64,000 nucleotides of DNA from Vespula vulgaris (GCF_905475345.1 NC_066586.1:10052400-10116399), one strand, 5' to 3'; counted from the stretch's first letter, positions 24,394-37,221 are shown. Notes: a model not told the origin generated them from the sequence alone. Made by a program: numbers and translations.

Positions 24394-26944
24394 GGCTGCA
24401 GACGAGGAGATTCCTCGGTGAGTCCGACGAAAGAACACGTTTTGGTAGCGATTCGTAGGAAAAAAGAAACCGGCGATCGGTTTTGAAAAGATGAAAAAGA
24501 GAACAGGAAAAATGGTCTCTAGTAATCAAGCAGCGAAGCGAGGATCGTGTGACGTGAGGGCGGCTTAACGATTTTGTATCTCGGTCGGGTGTTCCTTCGC
24601 ACAAAAAGATGCCTCAGGGGAAATCCGTCCTATAGCAGCGCGCGAGTTACTGCTGCATATGTACATGAAAAAGACGCACACTCGATGCGCTTTCCAGTTT
24701 TCTCTATCGTCGCGTAGATGGCGGTACCGTGCACTTTCTGCATTTAAACCACTTACTTTTTACGAATATTCGCGCCACTCACGAATATCACGAAGCCTTT
24801 CTAATCTTTTCTTCTTATTCCTTTCTCTCGTCTATACATGGTCCGTTGCAATCAAGAAAATTTTATCACATTGACTCTACTTTATCACGTTGAATGTTTC
24901 ACAATTCCGTTAATCGTACGTTTGTTGCTTTTTATTTTATCTTGTATTCTCTTCGATTAATAAAAAATTGCTACTTGTATCTCTGATGTATGTGTGTGTG
25001 TGTATGTAAAAGAAAGACAGAGAAAGAGAAAGAGGGAGAGGCAGAGAAACATTTGGAAAAGAATGAAGATATCGAGGTTGCAAACTAAACAAATTAAAAA
25101 AAATATATCTCTCTTTTCCTTCCTATTTTTCGTTTTATACTTTCGAGCGATCCATTACAATAAAAGGTCGCGATTGCCAGATCGCAAGCATTTTATTTCT
25201 CCCTTAAAATTTAAACGAGACCATCCACGATATTCTTTGCTTATTTCGAAGTTACGCAATAATTGGATTTCGGTGTTTTGTATATTTTTGATGGCGGATA
25301 CTGGTATGAAAGAGCACGAGTATCCTTTTCCATCCTTCATCTCTCCGAGCTCATCAGAGCTCTCTCTTCGATCTTACACAAGTATATGTATGTCGGTACG
25401 TATAGTGTCTGCGCTTTATTGCGCGAATTTAGTAATTAACATGGTACGATAATTAATTCGATTGAATTTTATTTCATTTGTCGTCATTTCACTGTCCGTT
25501 CTCGTGGGTATAGATAATCGAATCGCTTCATTTCGTCGATAGGGAAACGGGACTATCACGTATTTACATGTCACCATGATCCCAATTTTCGAACGATTTT
25601 CTCAAAAGAACTGCGCAACTCTGACGTAACTCATTAGTTCTACGTCGACTTTATCATTTGCGATCCCTTGCATACTCGAAACATAATTTCCTTCAGGATC
25701 AATCTTTAGCAGTTTGGCGATTAAATTAGCTTTATACCCTTGGTAGATACGCCAAAACTCTTTAACGACTTTTTCAATTGCGTCACAGATAAGCTATTGT
25801 AATCCTTATTCATCCTTGCACTTCATAGCTGCATTGAATATTTAAAACTTTTCTACAGTTTACGAATATTCAACTCTAAGATATCGCTTAAATAATATCG
25901 TTCTTTTTTACTTGTTTTTTCTTTTTTTGATTCCTTCGATCCAAAATAGAAGATGGGAAAGGCTAGAGTGATAATCGTGTCTATCGTTAAGTAATATGAT
26001 TGAGAATAATTATATAGATATATATGTATTTAAATAAAGTTAGTTCGCACAACGCATAATACAACGCTAATGAATTAAACTGTATTATAGTACGTTCAAC
26101 GAGACGAATTAGAAGTAAACAAATGCACGTGATGGGGACGTGATCTAGTCATGAGTGTATTCACAACGTTTAGATACTGTAACACTTTTTTGCTGAGAGA
26201 ACAAAGCAAGCCTTAACAATGACCTATGTAAATTTGCTCCTGAATTCGACAATTGAGTATCGTTCGTCAGTCAATAGCAAGAGTTCCATGCATCTATCAT
26301 GCACTTAACATTGCAACTGTATTTTTTATATCTTCTGATTCTTCTCGTTGATGAATGGACTATAGCTACACTATTGACAACTCTGACTGTTCCGACGACT
26401 CCGGTTACACTAATTAAACAAGAAAAATAATCTGCCCAACAATGTACGTTGTCAGCATTATTGACATTATTATACCATGTTTCATCGCTTATTTCTCGTA
26501 AACGCGTGTATTTTTCTTTTTTGTGCTTTTTCCATATTCCAGAGAATTCATTTCATTTTTTTCTTCTTTTCTCGATAGATACGAACGTTTGAATGTTTTC
26601 CTCTAAATTTATTTAAACCACGTACAATTTTCAGAACACGTTGTTCGAACTGTCACGTATTATTCGGTGATAATAATCATTGTAGGCTTTATTTGCACGC
26701 GAAATCTATACGTGAAGAATATACGGGGAATTTTGTACCAACCTCACTACTGGTATGACGAGGATGTAGCTTTCATAATGAATCGGTATGATTATTAGCG
26801 GGTAATAAATCACATCGATGTATTGGATTTGTCCTATCTTTTCGGCCGCACGTGAGAGTTATCGGACGATCGACCGATTGATAACGATGGAGAAATATTT
26901 TTAATCGATATCACGCTCAATTATCTCTCTACTCTCTTTCTCTT

Positions 26945-26946
<2 letters not shown>
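24394..26946. other. non-coding interval
   Basis: Contains a (TG)n stretch at about 24989-25002 followed by purine-rich AGAAAGAG sequence, and a frame of about 152 codons (24994-25452) that starts inside these repeats and is unrecognised. The 25.5-26.9 kb stretch is ordinary AT-rich sequence. Confidence 0.55.
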
Positions 26947-26947
<1 letters not shown>

Positions 26948-26984
<37 letters not shown>

Positions 26985-27021
26985 CTTTTGTACTTTGATA
27001 TATATATATATATATATATAT
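26948..27021. repeat. paired (AT)n runs
   Basis: Two (AT)n runs (26948-26980 and 26998-27021) flank a 17-bp spacer containing TTACTTTTGTACTTTG. Each run is self-complementary, so cruciform or slippage structures are possible. Confidence 0.95.
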
Positions 27022-27590
27022 CACAATCACGCGATTTATGGTGAACGAAATAACATAATTTATTAACAAATATTACTGCGATAGGCTAGATCGCTTTTGT
27101 CTCATATAATATTATCGCGGATGCATATAGTTACACATATACCTATATCTATCGGTTCTCGTATTATTCACATATTCGGCCTTCGTGTGAGAGTAAGTAC
27201 GCCGTATCGGGCATTAGCGACATTTCCATATGGAATCGCAAACAGAATAGATAGCTTGATTTTGCGGCTATTACCGATTGCATGATTGATCGAGCTTAAG
27301 CTCTCGTTGATTTTCCATCGGTAGGTGATATCCATGTCGCTCGTGACCGTAACAAATAATGGTTTGGTCGAGATTGCGATGCGGATTAATAAAAAATGCA
27401 AGTGCAGCGTAGTATTGTAATCCTTGGCTCGTTTAAATGTTTACTTGGAAATTTTGCTACAGAAACGAAATCTGTTCATTTCTTTTCGAGTCTTGATACG
27501 CTAAAGCGTATCCCGTAGGCTCTATTACGTTCACATGCGTAAAACAATCAGAAATTCTACTGTAATTCGAGACGACGCGATCCAGTAATA
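27022..27590. other. non-coding interval
   Basis: Short frames on both strands (27097-27285 and 27168-27401) overlap and are unrecognised. Nothing else is visible. Confidence 0.6.
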
Positions 27591-27715
27591 TCGATGAATA
27601 TAGAGTGTAATTTCAGATCGGCATTTGCCTGTGATTTAATTAGGCCGTGGCACGTTGAGTCGTTCGTCACAGTTTGGCGCAACGGAAATTAGTTTGACGT
27701 AGCATCGTCCTGCTA
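27591..27715. promoter_or_regulatory. regulatory-looking low-repeat island
   Basis: A microsatellite-free, CpG-bearing segment with TGATTTAATTAGGCC (homeodomain-type TAATTA core) and several GACG/CGTC motifs, without an ORF. Candidate conserved non-coding element, judged on texture only. Confidence 0.2.
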
Positions 27716-29179
27716 ACTGTTCTTCCACCTCATTCTTCTATTTAGTATCGTCTAGTACGACAGAAGATGTACTAATACAATTTTCAAATTTCTCTGCTTG
27801 TTGCCAGTAGGTGTATATCTTCTCTGACTTCTTCTACTTGCCTTTTGCATTCCTGTTCGAGAGGCAAGAGTTTTGCGCACAGTACTGCATCGGGAACAAG
27901 TTTCTTGCTTGAAATTTATGTCTCGTTAGGAGTTCCTACGAATAGTTATGATACGTGAAGACGGAAGGGGAAACCTTATAATTACTCCTACGAAATCCTT
28001 CGCGTTGAGTAATTGTCTGTTAGGGAATTATCATCGAAGTACTTCCAACATTGAGATTTCCACTTTTGGGATTTCCTTCTTCTTCGTGACAGATCAAGAA
28101 ACAATGTTAAAGATAAACTTTTCGGAAATCAAAGATTTTGTTAGTGTTGTGCGAAGCGTTTTACTCGATCCACGATTATATTACATCGGAATACTTTTGA
28201 AGCAAGAATACTAACCGAATTTCTAAATTCTTTCAATGGTATCAACGAATTTTTCTATAACTTTTGTACTTTGATTCTCTTTCTCATTTTTTCTCTCGCG
28301 ATTGGTGGGATGCGAAATAGGTACCTAGCATGATTCTTCGTGTCGTTGAGTGTGCAGTTCAAGCCGAGTGCAAGGTTGTTCTAAACGTCGACAGTAAATG
28401 GCTTTCGGAAGGGAAATGAAAAGCAAGCAACCTTTTGTTCAGTAGTTCGAAAGAGGTGGGTGCTGTCAAAGGGTGGATATGCAAACGACTGGACTGCAGC
28501 AGGTACCGCGATCATTTCATTCAGGAAAAACCGCTAACATAATGCTTTTCCGTTGGAATCCAATTTTTTCTTTTTTTATTCCTTTTTTTTCTTTCCAAGC
28601 TTGTGAGAGAAAAAGTTATCCCTTTATTTTACCGACGAGTATGTCACGTAGAAACTTGGCGTTGTTCTCGTCGACAAAAATGACGTACTTTGGATTCTCT
28701 CCGCCCTTTTCACTTCCCTTCTACTTTGCTTTTTCTTCATCCAGTGACGCGTGACCGAGAAAAAGGCACTTGACCGTAGAACTGCTACGGTCTTCGTCGA
28801 CCAGTTGGAAGAAAAATCTGTCGTTAACAGGAAGTAAGAGAGATTTGCAGGATCGGTCAATCGTTCCGCCTAATCCGAGTTTCCGAGATTTACGACTCCC
28901 CTTCGTCTAACTGACGGATTATCAAGAGATTCCGGTACAGACGGTAGTATCGTTTCGTGTAGGCATATATCGTTAGGAAAGGATACTAAATCCATCTGCA
29001 TACGTTTCATCCACGAATAGAAATCTCATAACTCACGCTATGCGAAAATCGGAAGAGGCAGATCTGCGATCATCGGAGTAACTGCGATACGAAAGAGGAT
29101 TAAACAGAGCTACGTGATTTCCTCGCACTTTGAGTACTTCGCTTGTTACCTAGAAAAGCTGATAGTGAACTGAAAAGAA
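27716..29179. other. non-coding interval
   Basis: Several unrecognised short frames (27948-28214 and 28473-28754 on +). The 28.3-28.55 kb stretch is less AT-rich and holds GGACTGCAGCAGGTACC. No gene was recognised. Confidence 0.55.
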
Positions 29180-29212
29180 GAGAGGAAGAGAGAGAGAGAG
29201 AGAGAGAGAGAA
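29180..29212. repeat. (GA)n microsatellite
   Basis: A GA run with GA-rich shoulders extending to about 29255. It generates Ser-Leu frames on the minus strand. Confidence 0.95.
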
Positions 29213-29852
29213 AGCGCGAATCAGAAAGAGACATAGAGGGAGAGGCAGAGAATGAGATGAGGTACTGGGAATGGGAAGCGACGGTGGCTGATCGGTTGAG
29301 ACTAGAAGAGTAAATCCTCGCTTCTGAGGCGACAACGTGTTCACGTGGAAAGTAAGGTAGGTGGTTTCCACGAAAGTGTAGGAGCCACGAAAGCGGTGGG
29401 GCTCGCGCAGTCACTTGCTTAACCTGCCGGCTTAGCGCAAGAGTTTCAGAGGATAGATTGCTTTAATTTAAGTGGAGTTAGGTTAGTGCACTGGTACACA
29501 CTCTGCGGGTTAGATTATGGGTCGAGTCCAGAATCCATGCCAGGGCTTGGCTTAATTCGATCCTTTCCCTTTCCTCTTCAACCTCTCCCTCCCTACACTT
29601 TCATTCTCTTTCTCTCTACCATACCCCTCTCCCTCCCTCCTTCTTCTACGTTGGAGAATTAACCCTCAGATTAGTCCCTACACTTACGAACGACTACAGT
29701 AGGATGGAGAAGTATGGAGAAGGACTCCGTGGATCATGCCGTATTCACATGCCGTTAAAGCAAAATCGAACCTAACTGACTGCGGTATCCGCATCCTCTC
29801 GACGAAAACCCTCCTCCAATCTCCACCATTTTGACATTACTCTACTTCTACT
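29213..29852. other. non-coding interval
   Basis: Purine-rich then mixed. A pyrimidine-rich stretch lies at 29560-29645. No gene or RNA was recognised. GGGTCGAGTCCAGAATCC near 29519 resembles a tRNA T-arm only superficially. Confidence 0.55.
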
Positions 29853-29914
29853 TCTCTCTTTCTCTCTGTCTCTCTCTCTCCCTCTCTGTGTCTCTTTCTC
29901 TCTCTCTCTCCCTT

Positions 29915-29956
<42 letters not shown>
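29853..29956. repeat. (CT)n microsatellite, long, with CTGT variants
   Basis: About 100 bp of CT-dominated sequence with CTGTCT interruptions. The antisense frames are Arg-Glu repeats. Confidence 0.95.
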
Positions 29957-29958
<2 letters not shown>

Positions 29959-31254
29959 ATACATTCTATTTCTCGTTTACGTGGCTCTTAAATACGACGC
30001 GCACGCCTGCTGGCTTGGCACGTTGCTTCCTTGAACCATTCATTGCGTCTTCATAGCGATCGTTACTGTACAAGAGGCTTTTGGTCTTTTAGTATCAATT
30101 TGTGGACACAAGGTGCAGCTCGCCTGTCACATTTCAGTACAAAAACGTTTTTATTGATTACATAATAATTGTATTCTACAAATTGCAGAATTTATTATCT
30201 TCTATGATTTACTTTACTATTATCTATCTCTTTGAATCGAAAGAAGGATTCAACATTATCTATTAAATGGATTTGAGAGACTGAGAGAGTTCAGAGGTGA
30301 GAGATAAAACGCTTTTGTTTCCGTCCATAGTTTATTATTTTGCGGGCTTTTCGTTAATAAATTCTCGTAAAATCGACCGGTTGCTTCGACCGGTAGACGT
30401 GAATTAAATTGGAAAATTCGAATCATTTTTTACAGCAAACTCGACTAAATGAAATGCCAACAAATCTACTCGTCGTGATTCAGTAATATTGGTGTAGCGC
30501 GTATCGGCCAGTTTCCCACTGAAACGAATGACAAGCAAATATTTATAAGTCGAAATTGCTCGTGTCGTTTCGTGGAAAAGCACGATCTTTGAATGTACCT
30601 AACATATAAGCGGAAAGGGAAGAACGTATTTTTCGACGGTCTCTTCGACTCGTGAGATTTCGTGATAGAGAGATTGAGAGTCCAAAAACCTCTGTTTGAA
30701 ATTCGTTATACGAGATCGTTAAATACTGGTAATTCTTCGCGATATATACATATTTGAATAACGATAAAACGAATTTTGCTTTTAAATTCTAACGCTTGTA
30801 TCGAAACAATTGTGAAACATGCGGTGATAGATTTTGTTTGCATCAGCCATCGAATGTGTCTCGTACAAGACGATACTGACGTTTGTCAGCGTAACGTCGC
30901 GTCAACGAATTTCACATGATTACCAACAGTTTTTCGCAGTACATGCTGCGAGCGGGAAATGTGGAAGGAGGAGAAAGAGGAAGGGAGCCATGTGAATAGT
31001 GTACGATAGGCATGTAAAGAGGAGAGGGGGAGAGAGGGTTTAAGAGGGATTTTTAAGCTGGCACTCTTCCACCCGTCAACCCGTGCCCATGGAAAGCCAC
31101 GTAAACGCGACAAATTTGCGGCTGTCGGAATTTGCATCGCTTTCTGCTCGCGACGAATTGACGCGAGATGATTCGCGACGCGTTGTAACCATCGATCTCC
31201 GATCGCCGCCCAAAAGAGGAACCGGTGAACCGCGAACGGAAACACGAGTGGTGG
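29957..31254. other. non-coding interval; paired ACCGGT motif
   Basis: TCGACCGGT occurs twice in tandem at 30373-30381 and 30386-30394 (period 13). CCGGT is the core of Grainyhead-type sites, so this may be a paired binding site. The rest is unremarkable. A stop-poor segment starts near 31050. Confidence 0.5.

Positions 31255-31290
<36 letters not shown>
31255..31290. repeat. (GA)n microsatellite
   Basis: A GA run embedded in a GC-richer, stop-poor 350-bp segment (31050-31400), open in about four frames including a 162-codon minus-strand frame. Simultaneous openness on both strands suggests low stop density, not a gene. An octamer ATTTGCAT sits at 31130-31137. Confidence 0.95.
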
Positions 31291-31294
<4 letters not shown>

Positions 31295-32283
31295 TCGCGT
31301 ACGAGCCAACAGCAATTTTTCACGATTTTTCCACAGAAATCCGCGATCATTATGCGTCTTCCTGACGTTGACATTTTTCATTGCCGCAGACTTGATTACC
31401 TCACGGTTTTAATATCAATGATGGCCGCTCTAAGATTAATGCAAAAATAGATACTACGAGCGCGTAAATCGAACATATCGCTTTTACATCAATCTCCAAG
31501 AGATTCCGTACCTATACGTAAATACATCACTCATGGTTCTCGTCGATGTCAGGTTTTTGAATTTTAAATGTTTCACAAAATCGCCCAACTTTCTCGCAGA
31601 TAAAATTTTTCTGTGGGTCACGATCAATTTTGCGACTTTCATTTCGAGAATGTAAAAGATAAGTGTTTGTTTGTAGGAAAAAAGTATTAGTTTTAGATCG
31701 GAATGAATGACTGTAGATGTGTATGTGTGTGACTTCGACGTTTGGCGATGTTATATTTTTAGAGTTCAGATTATTTTAGCGAAAACTACAACGAAGAGCG
31801 CGTTATACGAGTTTTAGAAATTTCGTCATAAAGTTCGAATGTGGCCAAGGACAATTAGTCGAAGAAGTAGAATTTGTGTGCGTCGAGAGTACGAATTGGC
31901 ACACTTATGTTCTTATGTTTTACGTTATTTTGATTTTGTTCTTTCTATGGGTTTGCGAAGAGTTAGTTTATAATGTTCTTATTATTATTCGTGTTTATAT
32001 TTTTTTTTTGTTTTATTGGAAACGTTCGAAACTTTAGACATTAACTTAGTAAAAAGATGAGGATTTGTTAACTTCTATTGTATATCAAATAATTCGATAT
32101 TATTATTTGTATCTGCCGCTTTCCTACGAGAATATGTCCTTTACGTTCCTGCGTCTCATTGTCCTTCTTAGCTCTTTCGGAGCCGGCCACTAATCTAGCA
32201 GCTATAATCGTCAAAAGTAACGTGCCAGATTATCAGAGAGCCTCGGTCGTCTAGTCTTCTACCTTTGTGTTCTTCCTTGCTTG
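31291..32283. other. non-coding interval
   Basis: AT-rich and T/G-rich in parts. No gene, RNA or transposon was recognised. Confidence 0.6.
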
Positions 32284-32346
32284 CTCTCTCTCTCTCTTTC
32301 TTTCTCTCTCTCTCTTTCTGTCTCTCTCTCTCTCTCTCTCTTTTTC
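32284..32346. repeat. (CT)n microsatellite, interrupted
   Basis: CT/CTTT tract with CTGT variant units. Confidence 0.95.
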
Positions 32347-34499
32347 TCCTTTCCTCCAACTCGTCTACCGCCAGTCGTGGGATTAAAGCCTTAAAGCCTT
32401 ATCTTTGAAAAACACGACGCGCCATTTGGACAGCGAGACTGCAAATTCGAAAATCAGGATGTCGAGGTACTCATTCTCTTCCTCTTTCTCTTTTCTAAAG
32501 TCGTTGCTTTGTCTTCATCGTAAAAACAGTGCGTTCCATGCCTAATTTGATTTTGCTCCTGCTCCTTATTTGCTCCATCGTTTTGCACTGCTCAGCCAAG
32601 ATCTTCTTCTGTATAAAGTACCATTCCTTCCAGTTTCTAAAGACTTTCTTGAATATCTCAAAAGGAAAGTTAGTATATAGATAAATCGTGGAAATCAAAA
32701 ACGTTGATAGGAACTTTTTAAAGTTAGCCATTCTCTTTTTACATATTTAATGGAGATTTATTTAAAGAGAAATTATTTTTAATGGACAGGAAAATCGATG
32801 GACGTTTGTCGATCAATCGATGTAAGTATATAAAATTTCAGATGCAAATTATGAGAAATGATTTTTTTATTAATTTGATGATTTTTTATCATTCAATTTT
32901 TATTACGTAGTCATAAGATTTATAAATATTAAATATTGATTTGAAGATACGACAATAATCATAAACTCATACAAATAAAAAAGATTTTTGCGATAAATTG
33001 AAATTGCTGGCAAGAGAAGTGTCAATAGTTAGTACAAGGACTAATCTAATCGAAGATATTTTTAGAAAAAAGTATCGATAATATTTCGATATTAGAAAAA
33101 AACATTATTACTAACGATGTATTATACTTATTTCTAAAAATAATTTGAGCGGACTGATCAAACGAGCGAAAAAATTTGACATTTATTTCAATTCTCTTGA
33201 GACGAACACGAGTTGCCAGTGAACATAAATACTTGTCTGCAGTCGTTGAGATCGATAATCTCTAATTAAGGAGGTTCGTTTCTTCGAAGCATCAGTATAT
33301 TTTTTCCAAGCGACGACCATTAAATGCGGAGAGTCGGATATCAGAGCCGATTATCAGGGAATACTTTACGGAGGTTCGCATCGCCGTACCACGTTTCTTG
33401 TCGTTTGACCATGAGATTGATACGACGTTACAGAATCTTGTCGTTACGGCTGATTTTATCGGGCTCACCTTCGCGCTTGGAACGCGCACACCGTTTCTTT
33501 CCTTGAAATACGAATCAACGAATTTCTCTTTGTTTCAAAGATGGAAAAAGAGAGAAAGAGAGGAAAATTGGAATGTCAGTACTGAACGATGCTGCGGTAT
33601 GATTGATCTGTACAAGCTAACAGTAACTGTTTTTATAAGCGATTAGTGTAACTTCATTTAAACGCACTTCTGCTTCTGAAGTTTTATTATTTTTTTTATT
33701 TCATTTTCCTCTTTTCCTTTTTATATTTGTCGAGAATTTTTTTCAAGATGTAAATTTCTTCGTATCGAACGACTATAAATATTCGGCTTTACGTAACACT
33801 TTTATTGATAGTTTTTACTAGCGAAAAGGTTTTGTGATATCACTGCAATGCGTATATAACTTCGTATATTTCCAATGTCCTCATCACGTTCTTTTATCGC
33901 GAGAAGTTTAAGATTAACCGCGCACTAGCAACTGTTATTATGCTCGATTAAATAGTTTAATTATTTAAAAGATGCTCATATATTCTAGTGCATGAATTGG
34001 AGATTACATAACTGCTATGCAATTTCAATACGAAATAGATTTCATAAAAATCGCATGTGTTTGTGCTTTATGTTGTTTGATTTATATTTTAAGAAATCTG
34101 TTACTTACTGTTCCCCCTATTCTAGTTTAAAACAACTGAAAAATTACCAATGCATGTCGATAGGCTTGAAAATGTACGGTTTATATTACCGACAACTGTT
34201 CCTTCGCGCTCAAGAAAGAGCGTAATGTAATTTTTTAGTTTTTAGTTGTGGCAATTAAAAATTCATCAGTGTGCGAGTATGTATATATAGTATAATGCGC
34301 TCCATTCTAACGATTAAAAACTTATTTTGAAAAAGTTGCCAATGCGCGGCTAGTAGCTAAGAGGCAGTAAACAAGTAATGAAGAATAAGGTAGTTCGACT
34401 TTGGAAGTTGCGTTAAGCAGGTTTTATTAAATCACGACAGTTTCTGTCAAATTGCTTCTTTTTACTAGGCAATTGTATTATTATTTTTATTTTAATAAA
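32347..34499. other. non-coding interval
   Basis: Increasingly AT-rich towards the retroelement. A minus-strand AAG/GTGAGC donor-like site lies at about 33455-33466. Frames at 33292-33646 overlap on both strands and are unrecognised. Confidence 0.55.
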
Positions 34500-34622
34500 C
34501 AATTATAATATAAATATAAATAGATAGATATATAATATATTTATAGTATAAATAATATATATAATTATTTATTTATGTAATAATATATTATATATAATAT
34601 ATATATAATATATAAACTAATA
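34500..34622. repeat. AT-only low-complexity tract
   Basis: Almost exclusively A and T, built from TATAA/TAATA units. It lies just upstream of the retrotransposon remnant and could be target-site sequence or post-insertion decay. Confidence 0.85.
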
Positions 34623-34740
34623 CTAACATGTTAATTTATTCACCTAAAAATAGGGCGGTCAATATTCTTATAAAACGGTTTTTTAAGATCTTTGAATAAT
34701 ATTTAATAGGATTGTAAAATAATATAATAATCTTATTATT

Positions 34741-36605
34741 ATACGACATAACATAGAAACAGCAACAAAAACACTAACTTATATGATACAAAAAGCTGCA
34801 TACGAAACGAAACACACAAAGACAACAAAAGATCCAACATTTGAATATAATGAACCTGATCAAAAACAAGAAAAGAGTAATTAAGGAATGGCGAATTACA
34901 AAATTTTATTAATTTCATTTACTAACAAAATTAAAAATAGAATTCGAGAAACAAACGATAATAACTTTGTAACTTTCAGAATTTAAATAATACTATGAAA
35001 ATGTACAAGGAAAATTAAAAGACTAATTCTTCCTATATCTCCAATTCATAAATAAGTTGGAAGTTGGACGACATCTGTAGAAGATCAAGCAGATAATATG
35101 GCACATTATTTGCCGAGAATATTCATAAATTTACCCATGTAATAATAATAGTAACTTATAAAACACAATTAAAAAAGAAGAGATCTATGCGATAATTAAA
35201 ATGAAAAATCTAAAGAATAACAAAACCACTAATCATGATCTTTTAACAGCCAAAATGCTAAAAGAACTTCCGGAAAAAGAAATATAAGATATTTAACAAT
35301 TTTGACTAACATAATCTTTGTAATTGGATATTTTCCACAAATTTGGAAACGAGTGAAAAAAATATAATAGTAGATATTATAAAAACCTGACAAGAATCCT
35401 AAATTACCATTCTGCTAGACTAATAGACTAGCACTTCTCCTTCAAATTATTTCCACAATAATATAAAAAATTATCTATAAAAAACTAATGCAAGAAATTA
35501 ACACCAAATGCTTCATTCCAAACTATCAATTTAGATCAAACAAAAATCACAACACAATAGAACAAGTTCGTAGTAGTAAACAATATAATCTACTGTTCAT
35601 AATGGCAAACAATATAATCTAGTCTAAGAAAAAAGATAATTACTGCACTGCGGTATTTTTAGCTGCGGAAAAAGCATTTGATAAAGTTTTTCGCATGAAA
35701 GACTAATAAGAAACTATAAGCAAGATTAACAAGGAATATTTATTAAGTTGTCTCTTTATACTTTACGAATAGACACTTTTATATAAAAATTAACAATATA
35801 ACGTCTATGCTTAAAAAGAATAATATATCAAGGACACAAGGAAATATTTTTGGAGCCGTATTATAGATACTCTTTGCTCATTGTGGATATATTAATTGAA
35901 TCGGATACTAAAATATAAACATTTACAGGTGAGCCATTCTATCAACATACAAAAGTATTGAAATAACAACGACAAACGTACAAAATCATTTAAGTAAAAT
36001 AAAAAGTTAAATAGAAACCAGTAAAACTAAAATCGACAAAATATTCATACGTTACCTTCACATTCTATAAACAATCATTTACTAAAATCAACTTTCAACA
36101 ATCGGAAATCCAGCAATCAAATTCTATTAAATATTTCGGACTTCACTTAGATAGCAAACTAAATTGAAAGAAATATATACAAGAAAAAATGAAAAAATAA
36201 AAATGACTAAAAAAAATATGTACTGGTTTACAATGATGTTTGTACTGATTTACAATACTGGTTACAATCCTAAATCGTACATAAGTAACAAACTGTTAAT
36301 TTACAAAACCATAATAAAACCGATATAGACATATTCTGGAGCATACATTAAATATCAAGAAAATGAAAAGCCTTAAGTTCGTTATTTAAGAGTAATGTTA
36401 AGTGTATTGAAATTTGTAAAAAAAAAAAGATGATATTAGAAAAACGTTGAAAATTCCTATAGAAGGAGAGAAAATTACATGATACACAAAAGCTCATTAA
36501 TATAAAATAAACAATCACGTAATCTCGAGCCAGAAACTGCAACATAAATCTTCCCAAAAAGCTTAAATTAAAACATCCATTTGATTTACTTATATTCAAC
36601 AACTC
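34741..36605 (+). mobile_element. decayed Jockey-like non-LTR retrotransposon (reverse transcriptase remnant)
   Basis: Reading across frames gives successive blocks of a Jockey-clade ORF2. The linker IETATKTL...IQKAA (34753-34800) leads to IKNRIRETNDNNF (about 34930-34968) and GSWTTSVEDQADNMAHYL (35059 on). Next come IKKEEIYAIIK and LLTAKMLKELPEKEI (35168-35283, another frame), IGYFPQIWKRVKK (about 35326-35364), FIPNYQFRSNKNHNTIEQVR (35512-35571) and YCTAVFLAAEKAFDKVF (35641-35691). After that are KYFGLHLDSKLN (about 36129-36164), NKLLIYKTIIKPI (36305-36343) and a C-terminal LKLKHPFDLL. Frameshifts and many stops separate the blocks. The motif A catalytic Asp is replaced: FLAAEKAFD where families have FLD. 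No FADD-type box is legible. The N-terminal endonuclease is not seen. The element is dead and old. Confidence 0.88.
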
Positions 36606-36607
36606 AT

Positions 36608-36656
36608 TATAACTATATAAATAATATGTCTAATTATATAAATAATATGTCGATAA
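36608..36656. repeat. ~19-bp tandem duplication at the retroelement 3' end
   Basis: ATATAAATAATATGTC occurs twice in succession, followed by a shortened ATAATATAAA unit. It directly follows the last recognisable RT C-terminal block and may represent a simple-repeat 3' tail of the element, or local slippage in AT-rich DNA. Confidence 0.6.
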
Positions 36657-37221
36657 TATAAAATAGATTACAATTACCGATCGGCCAATTTGAATAAGGA
36701 CAATGCATGCTGCTAAATTAAAAATGTAAAACTCGCCTCTTAATGAGATGATAATGAAATGCGTATGCAACATTAACATGAGATCGAGAATCGCGAGATC
36801 CTCGATGCGATCTACGGAATTGCACTCGGCTTCTAGAAGGAATAGAAATTCTGTTTCAAGTGAAAGTTTCGGGTGAGAAACGGTACAGTAATCAGAATTA
36901 AGTTGATTCGGGAACAAGTAGCAAACAGCTCATTCATTATATTCTTCTTAAATAGAAGAGTCGTTGATGACAGTATCACGATACTATCTTGTATAGATCT
37001 TCTTTATTATAACACTGTCAGGCAAAATTGAAGGGATCAGAATCATTTATTTGTAGTTTATCCGTAAATTTTTATTCATATATAATCTTTCTGGTAATTG
37101 TTCGCAGATAACTATCATATGTCACAAAACTTATACCACTTTCTTGTAAACCTCTTTTCTTGTGTTTGTCATTTTTTTTCATTTTTCTTATAGGAAAAAT
37201 TAGTGAGACCGACTCTCTAAT
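36657..37221. other. non-coding interval
   Basis: AT-rich, with a slightly GC-richer segment at 36770-36910. No gene was recognised. Confidence 0.6.

Noticed and set aside
24994..25452. 152-codon plus-strand frame
   Set aside because: It begins inside TG/AGAA repeats, and the remainder has no recognised similarity.
29470..29485. GTTAGGTTAG resembling the insect telomere unit TTAGG
   Set aside because: Barely two units in mixed sequence; not a telomeric array.
29515..29540. T-arm-like GGGTCGAGTCCAGAATCC
   Set aside because: No anticodon arm, D-arm or acceptor stem could be drawn upstream.
30886..31412. A 162-codon minus-strand frame plus three other open frames over the same bases
   Set aside because: Four frames on both strands are open together because stops are rare around a (GA)n tract. 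The product is Ser/Leu- or Arg/Glu-rich and resembles no family.
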